Source: an uncultured Akkermansia sp. (lineage in GTDB: Bacteria > Verrucomicrobiota > Verrucomicrobiia > Verrucomicrobiales > Akkermansiaceae). From it: a DNA stretch of 16,848 nt. The notes beneath the pieces are model-generated. The model did not search any database. It was not told the origin of the DNA and saw only the letters and a list, made by a program, of their open reading frames with translations. Position numbers and translations under genes: made by a program. Of the stretch, positions 6,261 through 14,675 are shown piece after piece. Each line of letters begins with the position of its first letter. Within the stretch, counting starts at the first letter, position 1. The DNA is taken from the NCBI GenBank assembly GCA_900766865.1, contig CAAFXA010000517.1:1-16848 (forward strand), read 5' to 3'.

Positions 6261-8321
6261 TCACCGGGCCTGCTCTTTCCCCTGGGTTTTGCCTTGCCAC
6301 TGCCGGATAGCCTCCAGCATAGCAGGGGTGAGCTGGTCATCGCAGAAGAGGCCGATGCCTGCCGGCGAGGTAGCGCGCAGACGTTCCATCTCTGCCGGGA
6401 GCTGCTCAGGTGTGGTATCGGGCAGGTGCAGACCGGGGGCAATAGGCAGGCGCTTGCCGCACTGCTCATTCGCATCCAGTGAGCAGGTGGCGGACCATTC
6501 CGCTCCTTCGTTGTAGAAGGAGTAATACACCATGGGCAGGGCGAGGTCCAGGTTGAAGCGCGCCCAGTCCTGCCGCACGAGCTGCGAGGAAATCTCCGGT
6601 GTGGGAAACACGGCGCATGCGGCGAGCAGATTGTGGGAGCGGATGCGCTCACAAAGGGCATTCGCTACGCGTGCCACGCTTGCAAGCCGGAACTCCCTCC
6701 ACTCTTCATCCTTGTCGGAATGTATGTTTATTTCTCGCTTGAATTGATTTGCAAAAATCGACTTGCAGCGGTCGCAATAGCAATAGTCGTATTCCTCTAG
6801 TTCGCGGTCCATGACCAGCCCGTATTTTTCCCACAACCCACGGGGAAGAATCACGTCCGGAAGGCGCATGTAGTCCAGCTGAATACCTGCAAGGCCCGGG
6901 ATAGCGGCCAGTTTGTCCACCTCCTGCAGAAGGTGCTGCAGCGCCCCCGTACTGTTGGGGCAGAGAAACTGGTAATACTCCACGTAGGGGCGGTCTGCCG
7001 GAGCGTGGCAGGACTTGCCGCGGCGATTCACGGCGTACCATTCCGGGTGTTGCAGTGCAGTGGCATCCTGGGGGCGGTTGAGCGCCCAGAGCCAGGCATA
7101 CACCTGCAGGCCTTCCGCGCGGGCCAGGGGCGTAAGGTCGGCCAACTGCTCCGGCGTGCCGCCGATGATGACGGCATGCACCCCGGCCTGTGCTATGGCG
7201 GCAAAATGCTGCTGCCACCAGGCTGAATCGCCTTGGTGCTTACCTCCCTGTACCCAGAGGTAGAGCGGCGGGCGGTCATTTGCGGGGGCCGTGATGTCTA
7301 GCTGGCCATGGGAGTCCAGAGTGAGCTGCTGCCCATTGGTAGCCAGAGTTGTGGCAACGAAATGCCTTGGCGTCAGGAAGGGAGTGCTAACAGCTTCCTG
7401 CTGCAGCGTGGTGGAGAATTGGCCATGCTGTGCGCGGTGAGCCAGCTGAGCGTTGTAGTATGTAAACAGGCGGCGACGGGCGGCATCCGCAGCCGGAACG
7501 GGCATGCTTTCATAGCCGCTGCCGGCGGGGTTGCTGCTCAGGCGTACATAGCCCCAGAGCTCCGGGCAATGGATGTTGATGATACCCGTGGGCGCCCACA
7601 CATGGTTGCTTTCCGGCAGTGGTTTCCCCTCCGCATTGGTGAGCTTTCTGTAGCCGCCGGGGGCGGAGGAATCCGGCGTTGCCTGCCAGTTGACGCGTGA
7701 GAAATTCATGCGCAGGGTGGTACCCGGGGCAGGGGGCTGTGTGCGGCGTGGGTGGTTGGAATGTCCTGTGATGCTCTCCCAGGGTATGGCCAGTTCCACG
7801 CTCCAGCCGGAGTCTGTGTCGGCCGGGTTGTTGAGCGAGCCGCGCAGGTGTACAGCATGTTTCAGGCCGGGCATGTTCCAGTCGTGCAGGGCGAGGTTGG
7901 CCGTGCGGTAGGGCGCAGTGAGGAGCAAATCCCATACAGTATTAAGAGCGTTGATTTCCAGCTCTACATAGTTGCGAGTGTCGCCGTCCGGGTCGATGAA
8001 AACCTCGAAGTCCGGGTCGTGGTAGATGACGCTATCCCGCTCTTTCAGCGTAGCGCGCAGGTGTGGCTCCTGCATGTCGGCCAGAACGTAGAGGTAGCGG
8101 TCATCCCAGAGCAGGCGGATGTCTGTGGCGTGGGGAACTGCCGCCCCCTCGATATCGCGCAGGGGGCTCAGGTGCAGGGCTTGCTGCCAGTCTTTCTCAT
8201 CCCCTTTTCCATCGATGCTCAGCTCCTGTGTGGCGCGCTGGCACACATAGGTGGGAGGAAGCGGTGGCAGGGCGGCAAAGGCAGAGGCGGCGGCCATGAA
8301 CAGGGGGAGGATTGCTCTCAT
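6261..8321 (-). CDS. Secreted CBM9-like/GHL10 family protein (putative glycosidase)
   Basis: 686 aa from the ATG at 8321; an in-frame upstream extension lacks a signal-peptide context and is rejected. MRAILPLFMAAASAFA is a signal peptide, so the product is exported. Residues about 34-262 form a family-9-like carbohydrate-binding (DOMON/CBM9-like) sandwich: IDGKGDEKDWQQA, RLLWDDRYLYVLADM, DFEVFIDPDGD, then GWSVELAIPWESI. Residues about 355-665 resemble a GHL10 (DUF187-type) TIM barrel: GVHAVIIGG, GLQVYAWLWALN, HPEWYAVNRRG, GIQLDYMRLPDV with D483, then LALPMVYYS. A CYCDRC cluster (C514, C516, C519) follows the barrel-strand motif and may bind metal. The likely job is polysaccharide or glycan processing in the periplasm or at the cell surface. 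The substrate cannot be read from the sequence. Confidence 0.8.
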   Translation of the reverse strand: MRAILPLFMAAASAFAALPPLPPTYVCQRATQELSIDGKGDEKDWQQALHLSPLRDIEGAAVPHATDIRLLWDDRYLYVLADMQEPHLRATLKERDSVIYHDPDFEVFIDPDGDTRNYVELEINALNTVWDLLLTAPYRTANLALHDWNMPGLKHAVHLRGSLNNPADTDSGWSVELAIPWESITGHSNHPRRTQPPAPGTTLRMNFSRVNWQATPDSSAPGGYRKLTNAEGKPLPESNHVWAPTGIINIHCPELWGYVRLSSNPAGSGYESMPVPAADAARRRLFTYYNAQLAHRAQHGQFSTTLQQEAVSTPFLTPRHFVATTLATNGQQLTLDSHGQLDITAPANDRPPLYLWVQGGKHQGDSAWWQQHFAAIAQAGVHAVIIGGTPEQLADLTPLARAEGLQVYAWLWALNRPQDATALQHPEWYAVNRRGKSCHAPADRPYVEYYQFLCPNSTGALQHLLQEVDKLAAIPGLAGIQLDYMRLPDVILPRGLWEKYGLVMDRELEEYDYCYCDRCKSIFANQFKREINIHSDKDEEWREFRLASVARVANALCERIRSHNLLAACAVFPTPEISSQLVRQDWARFNLDLALPMVYYSFYNEGAEWSATCSLDANEQCGKRLPIAPGLHLPDTTPEQLPAEMERLRATSPAGIGLFCDDQLTPAMLEAIRQWQGKTQGKEQAR

Positions 8322-8327
8322 GAAGGT

Positions 8328-8356
8328 AATATAACATATTCCGGCCGTGGTCAGAA
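8328..8356 (-). promoter_or_regulatory. Candidate promoter of the GHL10 gene
   Basis: On the minus strand TTCTGA (8356-8351), 17 bp, then TATATT (8333-8328). The -10 box ends 6 nt before the ATG at 8321. An alternative pair is TTGCTT with TATGTT (8338-8333), 16 bp apart and 11 nt from the ATG. Either predicts a leader of 0-5 nt. It lies just beyond the clpB terminator, so the gene should be transcribed on its own. Confidence 0.45.
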
Positions 8357-8358
8357 GC

Positions 8359-8389
8359 AAAAAAGCCGCAGCTGACAGGCTGCGGCTTT
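8359..8389 (-). terminator. Rho-independent terminator of clpB
   Basis: A perfect 11-bp stem (AAAGCCGCAGC at 8362-8372 with GCTGCGGCTTT at 8379-8389) and a 6-nt loop. On the minus strand it ends in a run of six T. It begins about 20 nt after the clpB stop. Confidence 0.9.
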
Positions 8390-8411
8390 ATGAGGCTGAC
8401 TATGTGCCACC

Positions 8412-10988
8412 TCAGCGGAGCACGATTCGCTCTCCCACGGCATCCACACGGATGGTGCTGCCTTCCGGGTATTGCCCGGCCAGAATTGCGAGGCTGAGCG
8501 GATCCAGAATATCGCGCTGAATGGCGCGTTTGAGCGGGCGGGCGCCATATACCGGGTCGTAGCCGTGAGTGGCCACGAGGGCTGCGGCGTCATCGGTGAG
8601 CTCCAGCTTGAGCCCGCGAGCTGCCAGGCGCTTGCGTACGCGCTCCAGCTGGATGCTGACGATGCGCTTGAGAGCCTCCTGATGCAGGCGGTCGAAGATG
8701 ATAATCTCATCCACTCGGTTGAGGAATTCCGGGCGGAAATGTCCGCGCAGAGCGTCCAGCGCCTTTTCGTTGCGAGCGGCTGCATCGCTTTCTGCCAGAA
8801 TAAACTGGGAGCCGATATTGCTGGTCATGATGAGCACCGTGTTGGTGAAATCCACCGTGCGCCCCTGGCCATCCGTCACTCGTCCGTCATCCAGCACCTG
8901 CAGCAGTACGTTGAAAACATCCGGGTGAGCCTTCTCGATTTCATCGAACAGCACCACACTGTAGGGCCTGCGGCGTACCGCCTCCGTCAGCTGCCCACCC
9001 TCGTCATAACCCACATAGCCGGGAGGCGCTCCGATGAGGCGGGACACGCTGTGTTTCTCCATGTACTCGGACATGTCGATGCGCACCATGGCGGCTTCGT
9101 CGTCGAAGAGGAACTCCGCCAGTGCCTTGGCCAGCTCCGTCTTGCCCACACCGGTGGGGCCCAGGAAGATGAAGGAGCCCAGCGGGCGGTGTTCGTCCTG
9201 GAGGCCGGCGCGGGAACGCCGTACGGCATCTGCCACGGCCTTCACGGCGTCCTTCTGGCCGATGAGACGTGCCCCGATGCGCTCCTCCATGTGCAGGAGC
9301 TTCTCGCGCTCTCCCTCGGCCAGTCGGGCGGCGGGGATGCCGGTCCAGGTGGAGACCACCTTGGCAATGTCGCTTTCCGTCACCTCTTCCTTCAGCAAGC
9401 CCTCGCCACTTTCCTGCATGCGCAGCAAGGCTTCGCGGGCTTCCTTCGCGGCTTTTTCTGCGGCAGGAATCTCGCCGTAGAGAATCTCGGAGGCACGCCC
9501 CAGGTCGCCGCGGCGCTGTGCCTGCTCTGCTTCTGTGCGCAGAGTATCAATCTGCTGCTGGGCATCGCGGGCACGGGTCACGATTTCCTTCTCGCTCTTC
9601 CAGCGGGCAATCATGGCGTCCACTTTTTCTTTGGTATCGGCCAGCTCGCGAGTGATTTTTTCCAGCCGTTGCTTCGAGTCCTCGTCCTTTTCTTTAGCAA
9701 GGGCCTGTCGCTCCATTTCCAGCTGCATGGCGGTGCGGTTCAGCTCATCAATTTCGCTGGGCATGCTGTCCAGCTCAATCTTGAGGCGAGCCGCGGCCTC
9801 GTCCACCAGGTCCACTGCCTTGTCCGGCAGGAAGCGGTCGGTGATGTAGCGGTTGCTCAGTGTGGCAGCGGCCACAAGGGCGCTGTCTGTAATGTGAACA
9901 CCGTGGTGCACCTCGTAGCGCTCTTTCAGGCCGCGGAGAATGGCGATGGTGTCTTCGACGCTGGGCTCTGCCACATACACGGGCTGGAAACGGCGCTCCA
10001 GCGCGGCATCCTTCTCGATATACTTGCGGTATTCGTCCAGTGTGGTGGCTCCGATGGTGCGCAGCTCGCCTCGGGCCAGCGCCGGCTTGAGCAGGTTAGC
10101 TGCATCCATGCTGCCCTCGCCACCGGCGCCTGCTCCCACGAGGGTGTGCAGCTCATCGATGAAGAGGATAATCTCGCCGTTGGAGGAGGTTACTTCCTTG
10201 ATGAATGCTTTGAGGCGTTCCTCGAACTCGCCGCGGTATTTGGCTCCGGCCAGCATGGAGCCGATGTTGAGGCTCACGAGGCGCTTGCCCTGCATGCTTT
10301 CCGGCACATCGCCATCCACAATACGGCGGGCCAGACCCTCCGCAATGGCAGTTTTGCCCACGCCGGGCTCGCCGATGAGCACCGGGTTGTTCTTGGTGCG
10401 GCGGGAGAGTATCTGCATCACGCGGCGAATCTCGCCATCGCGGCCAATCACAGGGTCAATCTTCCCCTGGCGGGCGCGGGCGGTCAGGTCGGTGCCGTAC
10501 TTCTCCAGTGTTTCGTATTTCTCCTCCGGGTTCTGGTCCGTGACGCGCTGGTTGCCGCGCACATCTTTGAGCGCCTGAAGGTAGCGGTCTTTGGTGAGTC
10601 CGGTCGCCTCCAGCATGCGGCGCAGGTCGGCGTCTGCCTCCAGCATGCCGAGCACGACGTGCTCCACGCTCAGGTAGTCATCCTTCATGCGTTTGCGTTG
10701 CTCCTCGGCGGCGGTAAGGCAGCGCTCCAGCTCCGGGCCGATGCCGGGGGGCTGTGCCACAGCGCCGGTCTGGTGCGGTTTGCGGTTCAGCTCCTCCTGC
10801 AGGGTGCGGGCCAGCGCAGCAAGCTCTACGCCTGCCTTGTTCAGCACGGAGGCCAGCACGCCGCCCTCCTGCTGCACAAGTGCCAGCAGCAGCTCCGCAG
10901 GGTAAATCTGGGCGCGGCCGCCGCTCGCAGCATTCTTCTGCGCGGTCTGCAGCGCCTCCATCAGTTTTGTGGTGAGGTTGTTATTCAT
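8412..10988 (-). CDS. clpB: ATP-dependent disaggregase ClpB (Hsp104 family)
   Basis: 858 aa from the ATG at 10988, the usual ClpB length. A TTG 13 codons upstream extends the frame but adds residues unlike the family ([11 protein letters not shown]). The N-terminal Clp domain covers 1-145. AAA+ domain 1 has Walker A GEPGVGKT (206-213) and a Walker [15 protein letters not shown] coiled-coil middle domain rich in E, K, R and Q follows; the M-domain separates ClpB from ClpA. AAA+ domain 2 has [73 protein letters not shown] and MTSNIGS. With DnaK/DnaJ/GrpE it extracts polypeptides from aggregates in the cytoplasm. It is likely its own unit: terminator downstream, about 100-bp gap upstream. No CIRCE element was found. 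Confidence 0.97.
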   Translation of the reverse strand: MNNNLTTKLMEALQTAQKNAASGGRAQIYPAELLLALVQQEGGVLASVLNKAGVELAALARTLQEELNRKPHQTGAVAQPPGIGPELERCLTAAEEQRKRMKDDYLSVEHVVLGMLEADADLRRMLEATGLTKDRYLQALKDVRGNQRVTDQNPEEKYETLEKYGTDLTARARQGKIDPVIGRDGEIRRVMQILSRRTKNNPVLIGEPGVGKTAIAEGLARRIVDGDVPESMQGKRLVSLNIGSMLAGAKYRGEFEERLKAFIKEVTSSNGEIILFIDELHTLVGAGAGGEGSMDAANLLKPALARGELRTIGATTLDEYRKYIEKDAALERRFQPVYVAEPSVEDTIAILRGLKERYEVHHGVHITDSALVAAATLSNRYITDRFLPDKAVDLVDEAAARLKIELDSMPSEIDELNRTAMQLEMERQALAKEKDEDSKQRLEKITRELADTKEKVDAMIARWKSEKEIVTRARDAQQQIDTLRTEAEQAQRRGDLGRASEILYGEIPAAEKAAKEAREALLRMQESGEGLLKEEVTESDIAKVVSTWTGIPAARLAEGEREKLLHMEERIGARLIGQKDAVKAVADAVRRSRAGLQDEHRPLGSFIFLGPTGVGKTELAKALAEFLFDDEAAMVRIDMSEYMEKHSVSRLIGAPPGYVGYDEGGQLTEAVRRRPYSVVLFDEIEKAHPDVFNVLLQVLDDGRVTDGQGRTVDFTNTVLIMTSNIGSQFILAESDAAARNEKALDALRGHFRPEFLNRVDEIIIFDRLHQEALKRIVSIQLERVRKRLAARGLKLELTDDAAALVATHGYDPVYGARPLKRAIQRDILDPLSLAILAGQYPEGSTIRVDAVGERIVLR

Positions 10989-10996
10989 CTTGAGGT

Positions 10997-11062
10997 CTGA
11001 GACACCCTCAGGATCGGGTATGTTCAAAATAATTATGCGAAGTTATAAGAAAATGCCTTCGC
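10997..11062 (-). promoter_or_regulatory. clpB upstream region: two inverted repeats, leadered transcript
   Basis: The region holds GCGAAG (11037-11042) and CTTCGC (11057-11062), inverted with a 14-bp spacer around AT-rich DNA with TATAAC- and CATAAT-like -10 candidates. Nearer the gene is a small hairpin, CTGAG (10997-11001) with CTCAG (11007-11011). No good -35 or sigma32-like box could be placed with confidence. If CATAAT is used, the leader is roughly 40 nt, unlike the near-leaderless genes elsewhere in the window. Confidence 0.35.
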
Positions 11063-11088
11063 GTTCACCGGGTGGGGAAGGGGCAGGC

Positions 11089-11907
11089 TTATTGTTGTTG
11101 CGGAGTGCGGAACAGAGGAGCCGTGCGGCGGTATTCCTCCACCTGTTGCGGAGTCCATACGCCTGTGTTCAGGTACATAGCGAGGTAACGCTCGGCGGAG
11201 GCGGTATCATTGCAGTGCTGGCGTATGTTTTTGGCGGGGATGGCGGGGCTCACGCCATTGGCAATGAGGTAGCGCAGCACGGGTTCCGAGCGGGCATCGC
11301 AGGAGGCGGGGTAGAAGATACCATCCGTGGTGTGTTCCATTTCGTGCAGGTTTGCGCCTGCGGCGTGCAGGAGTTTCAGGCAGTCGAGGTGGTCGTGCAC
11401 GAGGGCTTCCTGCACCCCATAGGGGAGGGCTCCGTGGCGCAGCAGCAGTTGCAGGGCAGCAGCGTGACCATATCGGGCTGCCAGGCCGGTGGCACTCAGT
11501 TCGTCTCCGCTGAACAGGCAGGAATTGCCTGGCTCGGGGCGATTAAGTGCAGCCGGGTAGTTCAGCTCGGCTCCTCGGGCGATGAGCTCGGCCAGGTAGG
11601 CAGTGTCTCCCACAGCTGCTGCATGAGCCACGGCGGGCAGGCCGTGGGCGTCTGTCGTATTAACAGGCAGCCCGTCAGCAATATGGCGCTTGAAGGCGCG
11701 CAGAGAGGCCGTGTGGTTGATACGCTCGTGAATCAGCGCCACAACGCCATCAATTTGCCCGAAGTAGGGTTCGCTCAGTGTTGTAACGACATCTCCGGGC
11801 TGTTCCGGCACCTCGCACTTCACCAGGGGATAGTCGGCAGACAATGTGTTCTGCCATACGCAGGAGCTGAGTATCAACAGGCTGGCGAGAGCAAGGCGCT
11901 TTTTCAT
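11089..11907 (-). CDS. Ankyrin-repeat lipoprotein
   Basis: 272 aa. MKKRLALASLLILSSC is a lipoprotein signal peptide with a lipobox (LSSC, lipidated C16), so the protein should be anchored to a membrane. Residues about 64-215 contain degenerate ankyrin repeats: HIADGLPVNTTDAHGLPAVA then HAAAVGDTAYLAELIARGAE; SATGLAARYGHAAALQLLLR; DHLDCLKLLHAAGANLHEME; and VLRYLIANGVSPAI. These helix-turn-helix repeats usually bind partner proteins, so a scaffold or interaction role is likely, with no specific function inferable. It starts 6 nt after the upstream exonuclease stop with a weak AAGG before the ATG, so it is the distal gene of the sugar transferase-trmL-exonuclease cluster. Confidence 0.8.
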   Translation of the reverse strand: MKKRLALASLLILSSCVWQNTLSADYPLVKCEVPEQPGDVVTTLSEPYFGQIDGVVALIHERINHTASLRAFKRHIADGLPVNTTDAHGLPAVAHAAAVGDTAYLAELIARGAELNYPAALNRPEPGNSCLFSGDELSATGLAARYGHAAALQLLLRHGALPYGVQEALVHDHLDCLKLLHAAGANLHEMEHTTDGIFYPASCDARSEPVLRYLIANGVSPAIPAKNIRQHCNDTASAERYLAMYLNTGVWTPQQVEEYRRTAPLFRTPQQQ

Positions 11908-11913
11908 CTGGCC

Positions 11914-12477
11914 TTACAGCGTCCAGTCCACATCAATGCGGACAGTTTCCCCCTTCTTGTCCACATAGTTCACATAGCCGTTCAGGGCGCCGAACTTGTG
12001 TACCTCCATAGTGACCTTTACATCGAAGCAGCAGTAGCGCGCGATGTCGAGCATCTTCTGCGGGTCGCCGGTCTTTTCGTACTCCGCCCACCATTTGAGG
12101 GCATCGAGGCCCTCGGCGGTCTTGGAATTGCCGAGGGTGACGGAAGCCACGGAATCGAGCTTGAGGCGGTGGCCGACCCGGGAGGTGAGGTCGGCGCAGA
12201 TGTCGAGGTTGTTGGACACCTCGGCCAGAGTCCAGAAGGTGAAGGGCTGGATGACCTGGTAGTCGAAGCCGATGTGGTTGTATCCCACCACGAGGTCGGC
12301 CGTGCGCAGCTCCTCGATGAGTTGCTCTACCTGGTCCTGAGTGTAAATGTGGTAGGCATTATCCCTGGTGGAGAAGGTAACAGCCACGGAGATACCCATT
12401 TTACCGGCCTCGTGCCAGCCGCCCACCTGGGCAGCGGAGAGACGGGTTTCGAGGTCGAAATAGACGATATTTTTCAT
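11914..12477 (-). CDS. DEDDy-type 3'-5' exonuclease-like protein (RNase H fold)
   Basis: 187 aa from the ATG at 12477. The frame continues upstream, but that part is a shadow of trmL. Exo I is IVYFDLET (D8, E10). Exo II is VVGYNHIGFDYQVI (N67, D72). Exo III is YCCFD (Y148, D152), the YxxxD pattern of DEDDy enzymes. The stretch AAQVGGWHEAGKMGISVAV between Exo I and II resembles the RNase_H_2-like (YprB-type) domains found alone or attached to helicases. All catalytic acids are present, so it is probably active on DNA or RNA ends; the substrate is unknown. Its ATG overlaps the trmL stop (ATGA), a strong sign of translational coupling. Confidence 0.8.
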   Translation of the reverse strand: MKNIVYFDLETRLSAAQVGGWHEAGKMGISVAVTFSTRDNAYHIYTQDQVEQLIEELRTADLVVGYNHIGFDYQVIQPFTFWTLAEVSNNLDICADLTSRVGHRLKLDSVASVTLGNSKTAEGLDALKWWAEYEKTGDPQKMLDIARYCCFDVKVTMEVHKFGALNGYVNYVDKKGETVRIDVDWTL

Positions 12478-12947
12478 AACTGGTCGGCAGGCAGGGTGCG
12501 GCGCAGGCCTTCGTAGAGCATGATGGCCACAGCGGTGGAAAGATTGAGCGAGCGAGCGTGTTCCCCGGGCATGGGGATGCGCAGAGCGGTGTCCGGGTGG
12601 GCGGTTATCCAGCGTTCCGGCAGGCCTTTGGACTCCGGCCCGAAGACGAAGTAGTCTCCATCCTGCAGGGGGATGTCCTGCGACCAGATGGAGTGCGTGG
12701 CCTTGGTGGACAGGTACCAGAAGCGGGCGCCCGGGGCAGCTGCGGCTTCGAGTTGCTCCAGGGAGTCCCACAGGTGCAGGTCTACATGCGGCCAGTAATC
12801 CAGGCCGGTGCGGCGCACGTGTTTTTCATCCAGACTGAACCCGAGGGGCTTAATGAGGTGCAGTCGGGTATTGGTTGCCACAGCGAGCCTTCCGGCGGCG
12901 CCGGTATTGTGGGGAATCTCCGGGTGAAAAAGGACGATGTGGAACAT
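12474..12947 (-). CDS. trmL: tRNA (cytidine(34)-2'-O)-methyltransferase TrmL
   Basis: 157 aa, the size of the SPOUT-class wobble-base methyltransferase TrmL (YibK). The enzyme adds a 2'-O-methyl group at position 34 of tRNA-Leu isoacceptors using S-adenosylmethionine. The motifs are clear: IVLFHPEIPHNTGAAGR (4-20, N14), VFGPESKGLP (101-110) and the trefoil-knot motif IPMPGEHARSLNLSTAVAIM with LYE (124-146). The upstream in-frame extension (21 codons) overlaps the sugar-transferase gene and is rejected because the family starts at MFHIVLF. The ATG is 7 nt after the previous stop and the stop overlaps the next start. Confidence 0.93.
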   Translation of the reverse strand: MFHIVLFHPEIPHNTGAAGRLAVATNTRLHLIKPLGFSLDEKHVRRTGLDYWPHVDLHLWDSLEQLEAAAAPGARFWYLSTKATHSIWSQDIPLQDGDYFVFGPESKGLPERWITAHPDTALRIPMPGEHARSLNLSTAVAIMLYEGLRRTLPADQL

Positions 12948-12954
12948 GTCGGTA

Positions 12955-14364
12955 TTACTTGGCGCCTTTGCGGAAGAGAACCGCGGGAATGGTACGGAGA
13001 ATGAGCACAAAATCCATCCACAGGCTCCAGTTATCGATGTACTTCAAATCCTTCTGCACCAGAGTCTCGAACTCTGCGGTGTTGCTGCGGTCTTCAATCT
13101 GCCAGTAGCAGGTGATGCCGGGTTTGACGCACAGGCGGCGGCGCTGGGAGATTTCCGGGAATGCCGCTGTTTCGTAAGTAGGCAGCGGGCGGGGACCCAC
13201 AACGCTCATATCCCCTACCAGCACGTTAATCAACTGCGGCAACTCATCGATGGAGGTTTTGCGGATGAAGTGGCCAAAGGGGAAGATACGCGGATCGTTC
13301 GTCAGCTTGAAGATGGGGCCCGTCATTTCGTTGCCGTATTGGGCCTTGATTTCGTCCAGTCGCTTATCGGCATCGGAATACATGGAGCGGAACTTCCACA
13401 TACCGAAGGGCTTGCCGTACAGGCCGGAACGCTGCTGGCGATAAAATATCTTGCCTTCGGGGTCGCTGATTTTGATGCCGATGGCAGCAACGAGCCACAG
13501 CGGCGAGGTGAGAATGATGCCGAGCAGGGCGGCGATTTTATCGAACGCGCTCTTAATCGTCATCGCCCAGGAGTAAACCGGGGAGGAGGAGAGGATGAGC
13601 ATGCGGCAATCGCCCACATCCGAAACCTCGGAGCGCATGTTAATGGCCGTGTTTTTCATCACCTGAACATAAATGTCAATACCCTGCAATTCGCAGAGCG
13701 TAACGGCATCCGTCAGGTTTTTGTCGGCATAGATTCCATCGAAAAGCATGAGCTGCTGCACATGGTTCTGCTCAATGAGCTGCTGCACCTCCTGCGCAGT
13801 GGTCTGTCCGGCGATAACTTTTCCCACCACATGGAGGTTGTTGCGCCAGTAGCGGGGCAGGGCTTCCCAGCCGGCGGCGATGCTGGCCTCGCTGCCGGCC
13901 AGCAGAACATCGCGCATGTGGCGGCGGCCAAAGCCGGTGTGCATCAGCAGGAGATGTGCCAGATAGAAGCGCAGAAAGAGAGCCAGAAGCATCAATATCA
14001 AGCTCACCAGAATGACGTGGTTCATATAGAGGGAACCCTCATTCTGACGAGTAATCTGGTACAAGCCGAAAAGCCCCAGGCAGTACAGGCTGAAGGCGAA
14101 AAGCTGTCGTATGGCAGTTGAGATGCGCTGCTTGTTCATGCGGTGGTAGAATCCCACCACACGCAGAATAAGTGGCACCGCCGCCACGGAGACACCCACC
14201 ATGAAGGGCGAGGCTGTAAATACATTGAAGCCCGGGCTTGTCTCCCACTCCAGCAGCGGGGCGACAAAATTGGTCACAGTGGGGGCAATGTAGGCACACC
14301 CCAACACGAGAACGAGGTCTGCCAGTGGTAATATCTGTTTCAGAAATGCCTTTTTGCCTATCAT
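12955..14364 (-). CDS. Polyprenyl-phosphate sugar-1-phosphate transferase (WbaP/WcaJ type)
   Basis: 469 aa from the ATG at 14364; a GTG three codons upstream overlaps the promoter spacing and is less likely. Four TM segments at about 12-29, 51-70, 88-104 and 116-138 are followed by a nucleotide-binding-like soluble region (148-255, VLLAGSEASIAAGW). A bacterial sugar transferase domain occupies about 276-465. Conserved blocks are FYRQQRSGLYGKPFGMWKFR (307-326), KTSIDELPQLINVLVGDMSV and VGPRP (369-393, catalytic pair D373-E374) and KPGITCYWQ (414-422). It transfers a sugar phosphate to undecaprenyl phosphate at the inner membrane, starting exopolysaccharide, capsule or O-antigen repeat synthesis. 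No other polysaccharide genes are in the window. Confidence 0.92.
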   Translation of the reverse strand: MIGKKAFLKQILPLADLVLVLGCAYIAPTVTNFVAPLLEWETSPGFNVFTASPFMVGVSVAAVPLILRVVGFYHRMNKQRISTAIRQLFAFSLYCLGLFGLYQITRQNEGSLYMNHVILVSLILMLLALFLRFYLAHLLLMHTGFGRRHMRDVLLAGSEASIAAGWEALPRYWRNNLHVVGKVIAGQTTAQEVQQLIEQNHVQQLMLFDGIYADKNLTDAVTLCELQGIDIYVQVMKNTAINMRSEVSDVGDCRMLILSSSPVYSWAMTIKSAFDKIAALLGIILTSPLWLVAAIGIKISDPEGKIFYRQQRSGLYGKPFGMWKFRSMYSDADKRLDEIKAQYGNEMTGPIFKLTNDPRIFPFGHFIRKTSIDELPQLINVLVGDMSVVGPRPLPTYETAAFPEISQRRRLCVKPGITCYWQIEDRSNTAEFETLVQKDLKYIDNWSLWMDFVLILRTIPAVLFRKGAK

Positions 14365-14373
14365 GGACAGCAC

Positions 14374-14402
14374 AGTCTATCAGTTATGAGTCTGTATGGC
14401 AA
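14374..14402 (-). promoter_or_regulatory. Promoter of the sugar-transferase cluster, near-leaderless
   Basis: On the minus strand TTGCCA (14402-14397), exactly 17 bp, then TAGACT (14379-14374), ending 9 nt before the ATG at 14364. The predicted leader is about 3 nt. The GTG at 14373 would start directly at the -10 edge and so could not lie on this transcript. Confidence 0.6.
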
Positions 14403-14435
14403 GAGTAAAGTGCGGATGCTCCGGGAATCTGGGGC

Positions 14436-14669
14436 TTAATCCGCCTTGCTGCGAATGCGGGCTCTCTCGAAATCTGCCGGGCATACCGTGCAGAGAACGC
14501 GGTCGCCCGGTTGCAGAACCTCCAGAAGCCAGGCTTCTTTTTTCTGAACAAAGGCAACTGTGGATTTACCATTGGGAAGCGTTGCGCGGAAAGCCGTGGG
14601 GGCAAAACGCTCCACGATGGTGCAGGTGCAGTCAATGTATTGCGAGGGATAGGAAGATGTGGTGCTCAT
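14436..14669 (-). CDS. IF-1-like OB-fold (S1-type) protein
   Basis: 77 aa. From about residue 10 it follows the translation initiation factor IF-1 pattern: a beta strand with VER, then FRATLPNGKSTVAFVQKKEA, LLEVLQPGDRVLCTVCPADF and ERARI. This parallels canonical IF-1 (FRVELENGH, IRILTGDKV, YDLSKGRI). The usual basic HISGKMRKN loop is replaced by FVQKKEAW, and it lacks the ...RIVFRSR type of end, so it is probably a paralogue, not the housekeeping infA, or another small RNA-binding OB protein. It starts 6 nt after the AsmA-like gene and is probably co-transcribed. IF-1 binds the 30S A site; whether this protein does is inference. Confidence 0.65.
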   Translation of the reverse strand: MSTTSSYPSQYIDCTCTIVERFAPTAFRATLPNGKSTVAFVQKKEAWLLEVLQPGDRVLCTVCPADFERARIRSKAD

Positions 14670-14675
14670 GATGTG

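Noticed and set aside
8472..11000. 842-aa open frame on the plus strand opposite clpB
   Set aside because: It is an antisense shadow of a highly conserved, GC-rich gene; its translation is H/A/G/Q-rich with no recognisable domain.
10989..11088. CIRCE element or sigma32 promoter for clpB
   Set aside because: No TTAGCACTC-N9-GAGTGCTAA and no properly spaced TTGAA/CCCCAT pair.
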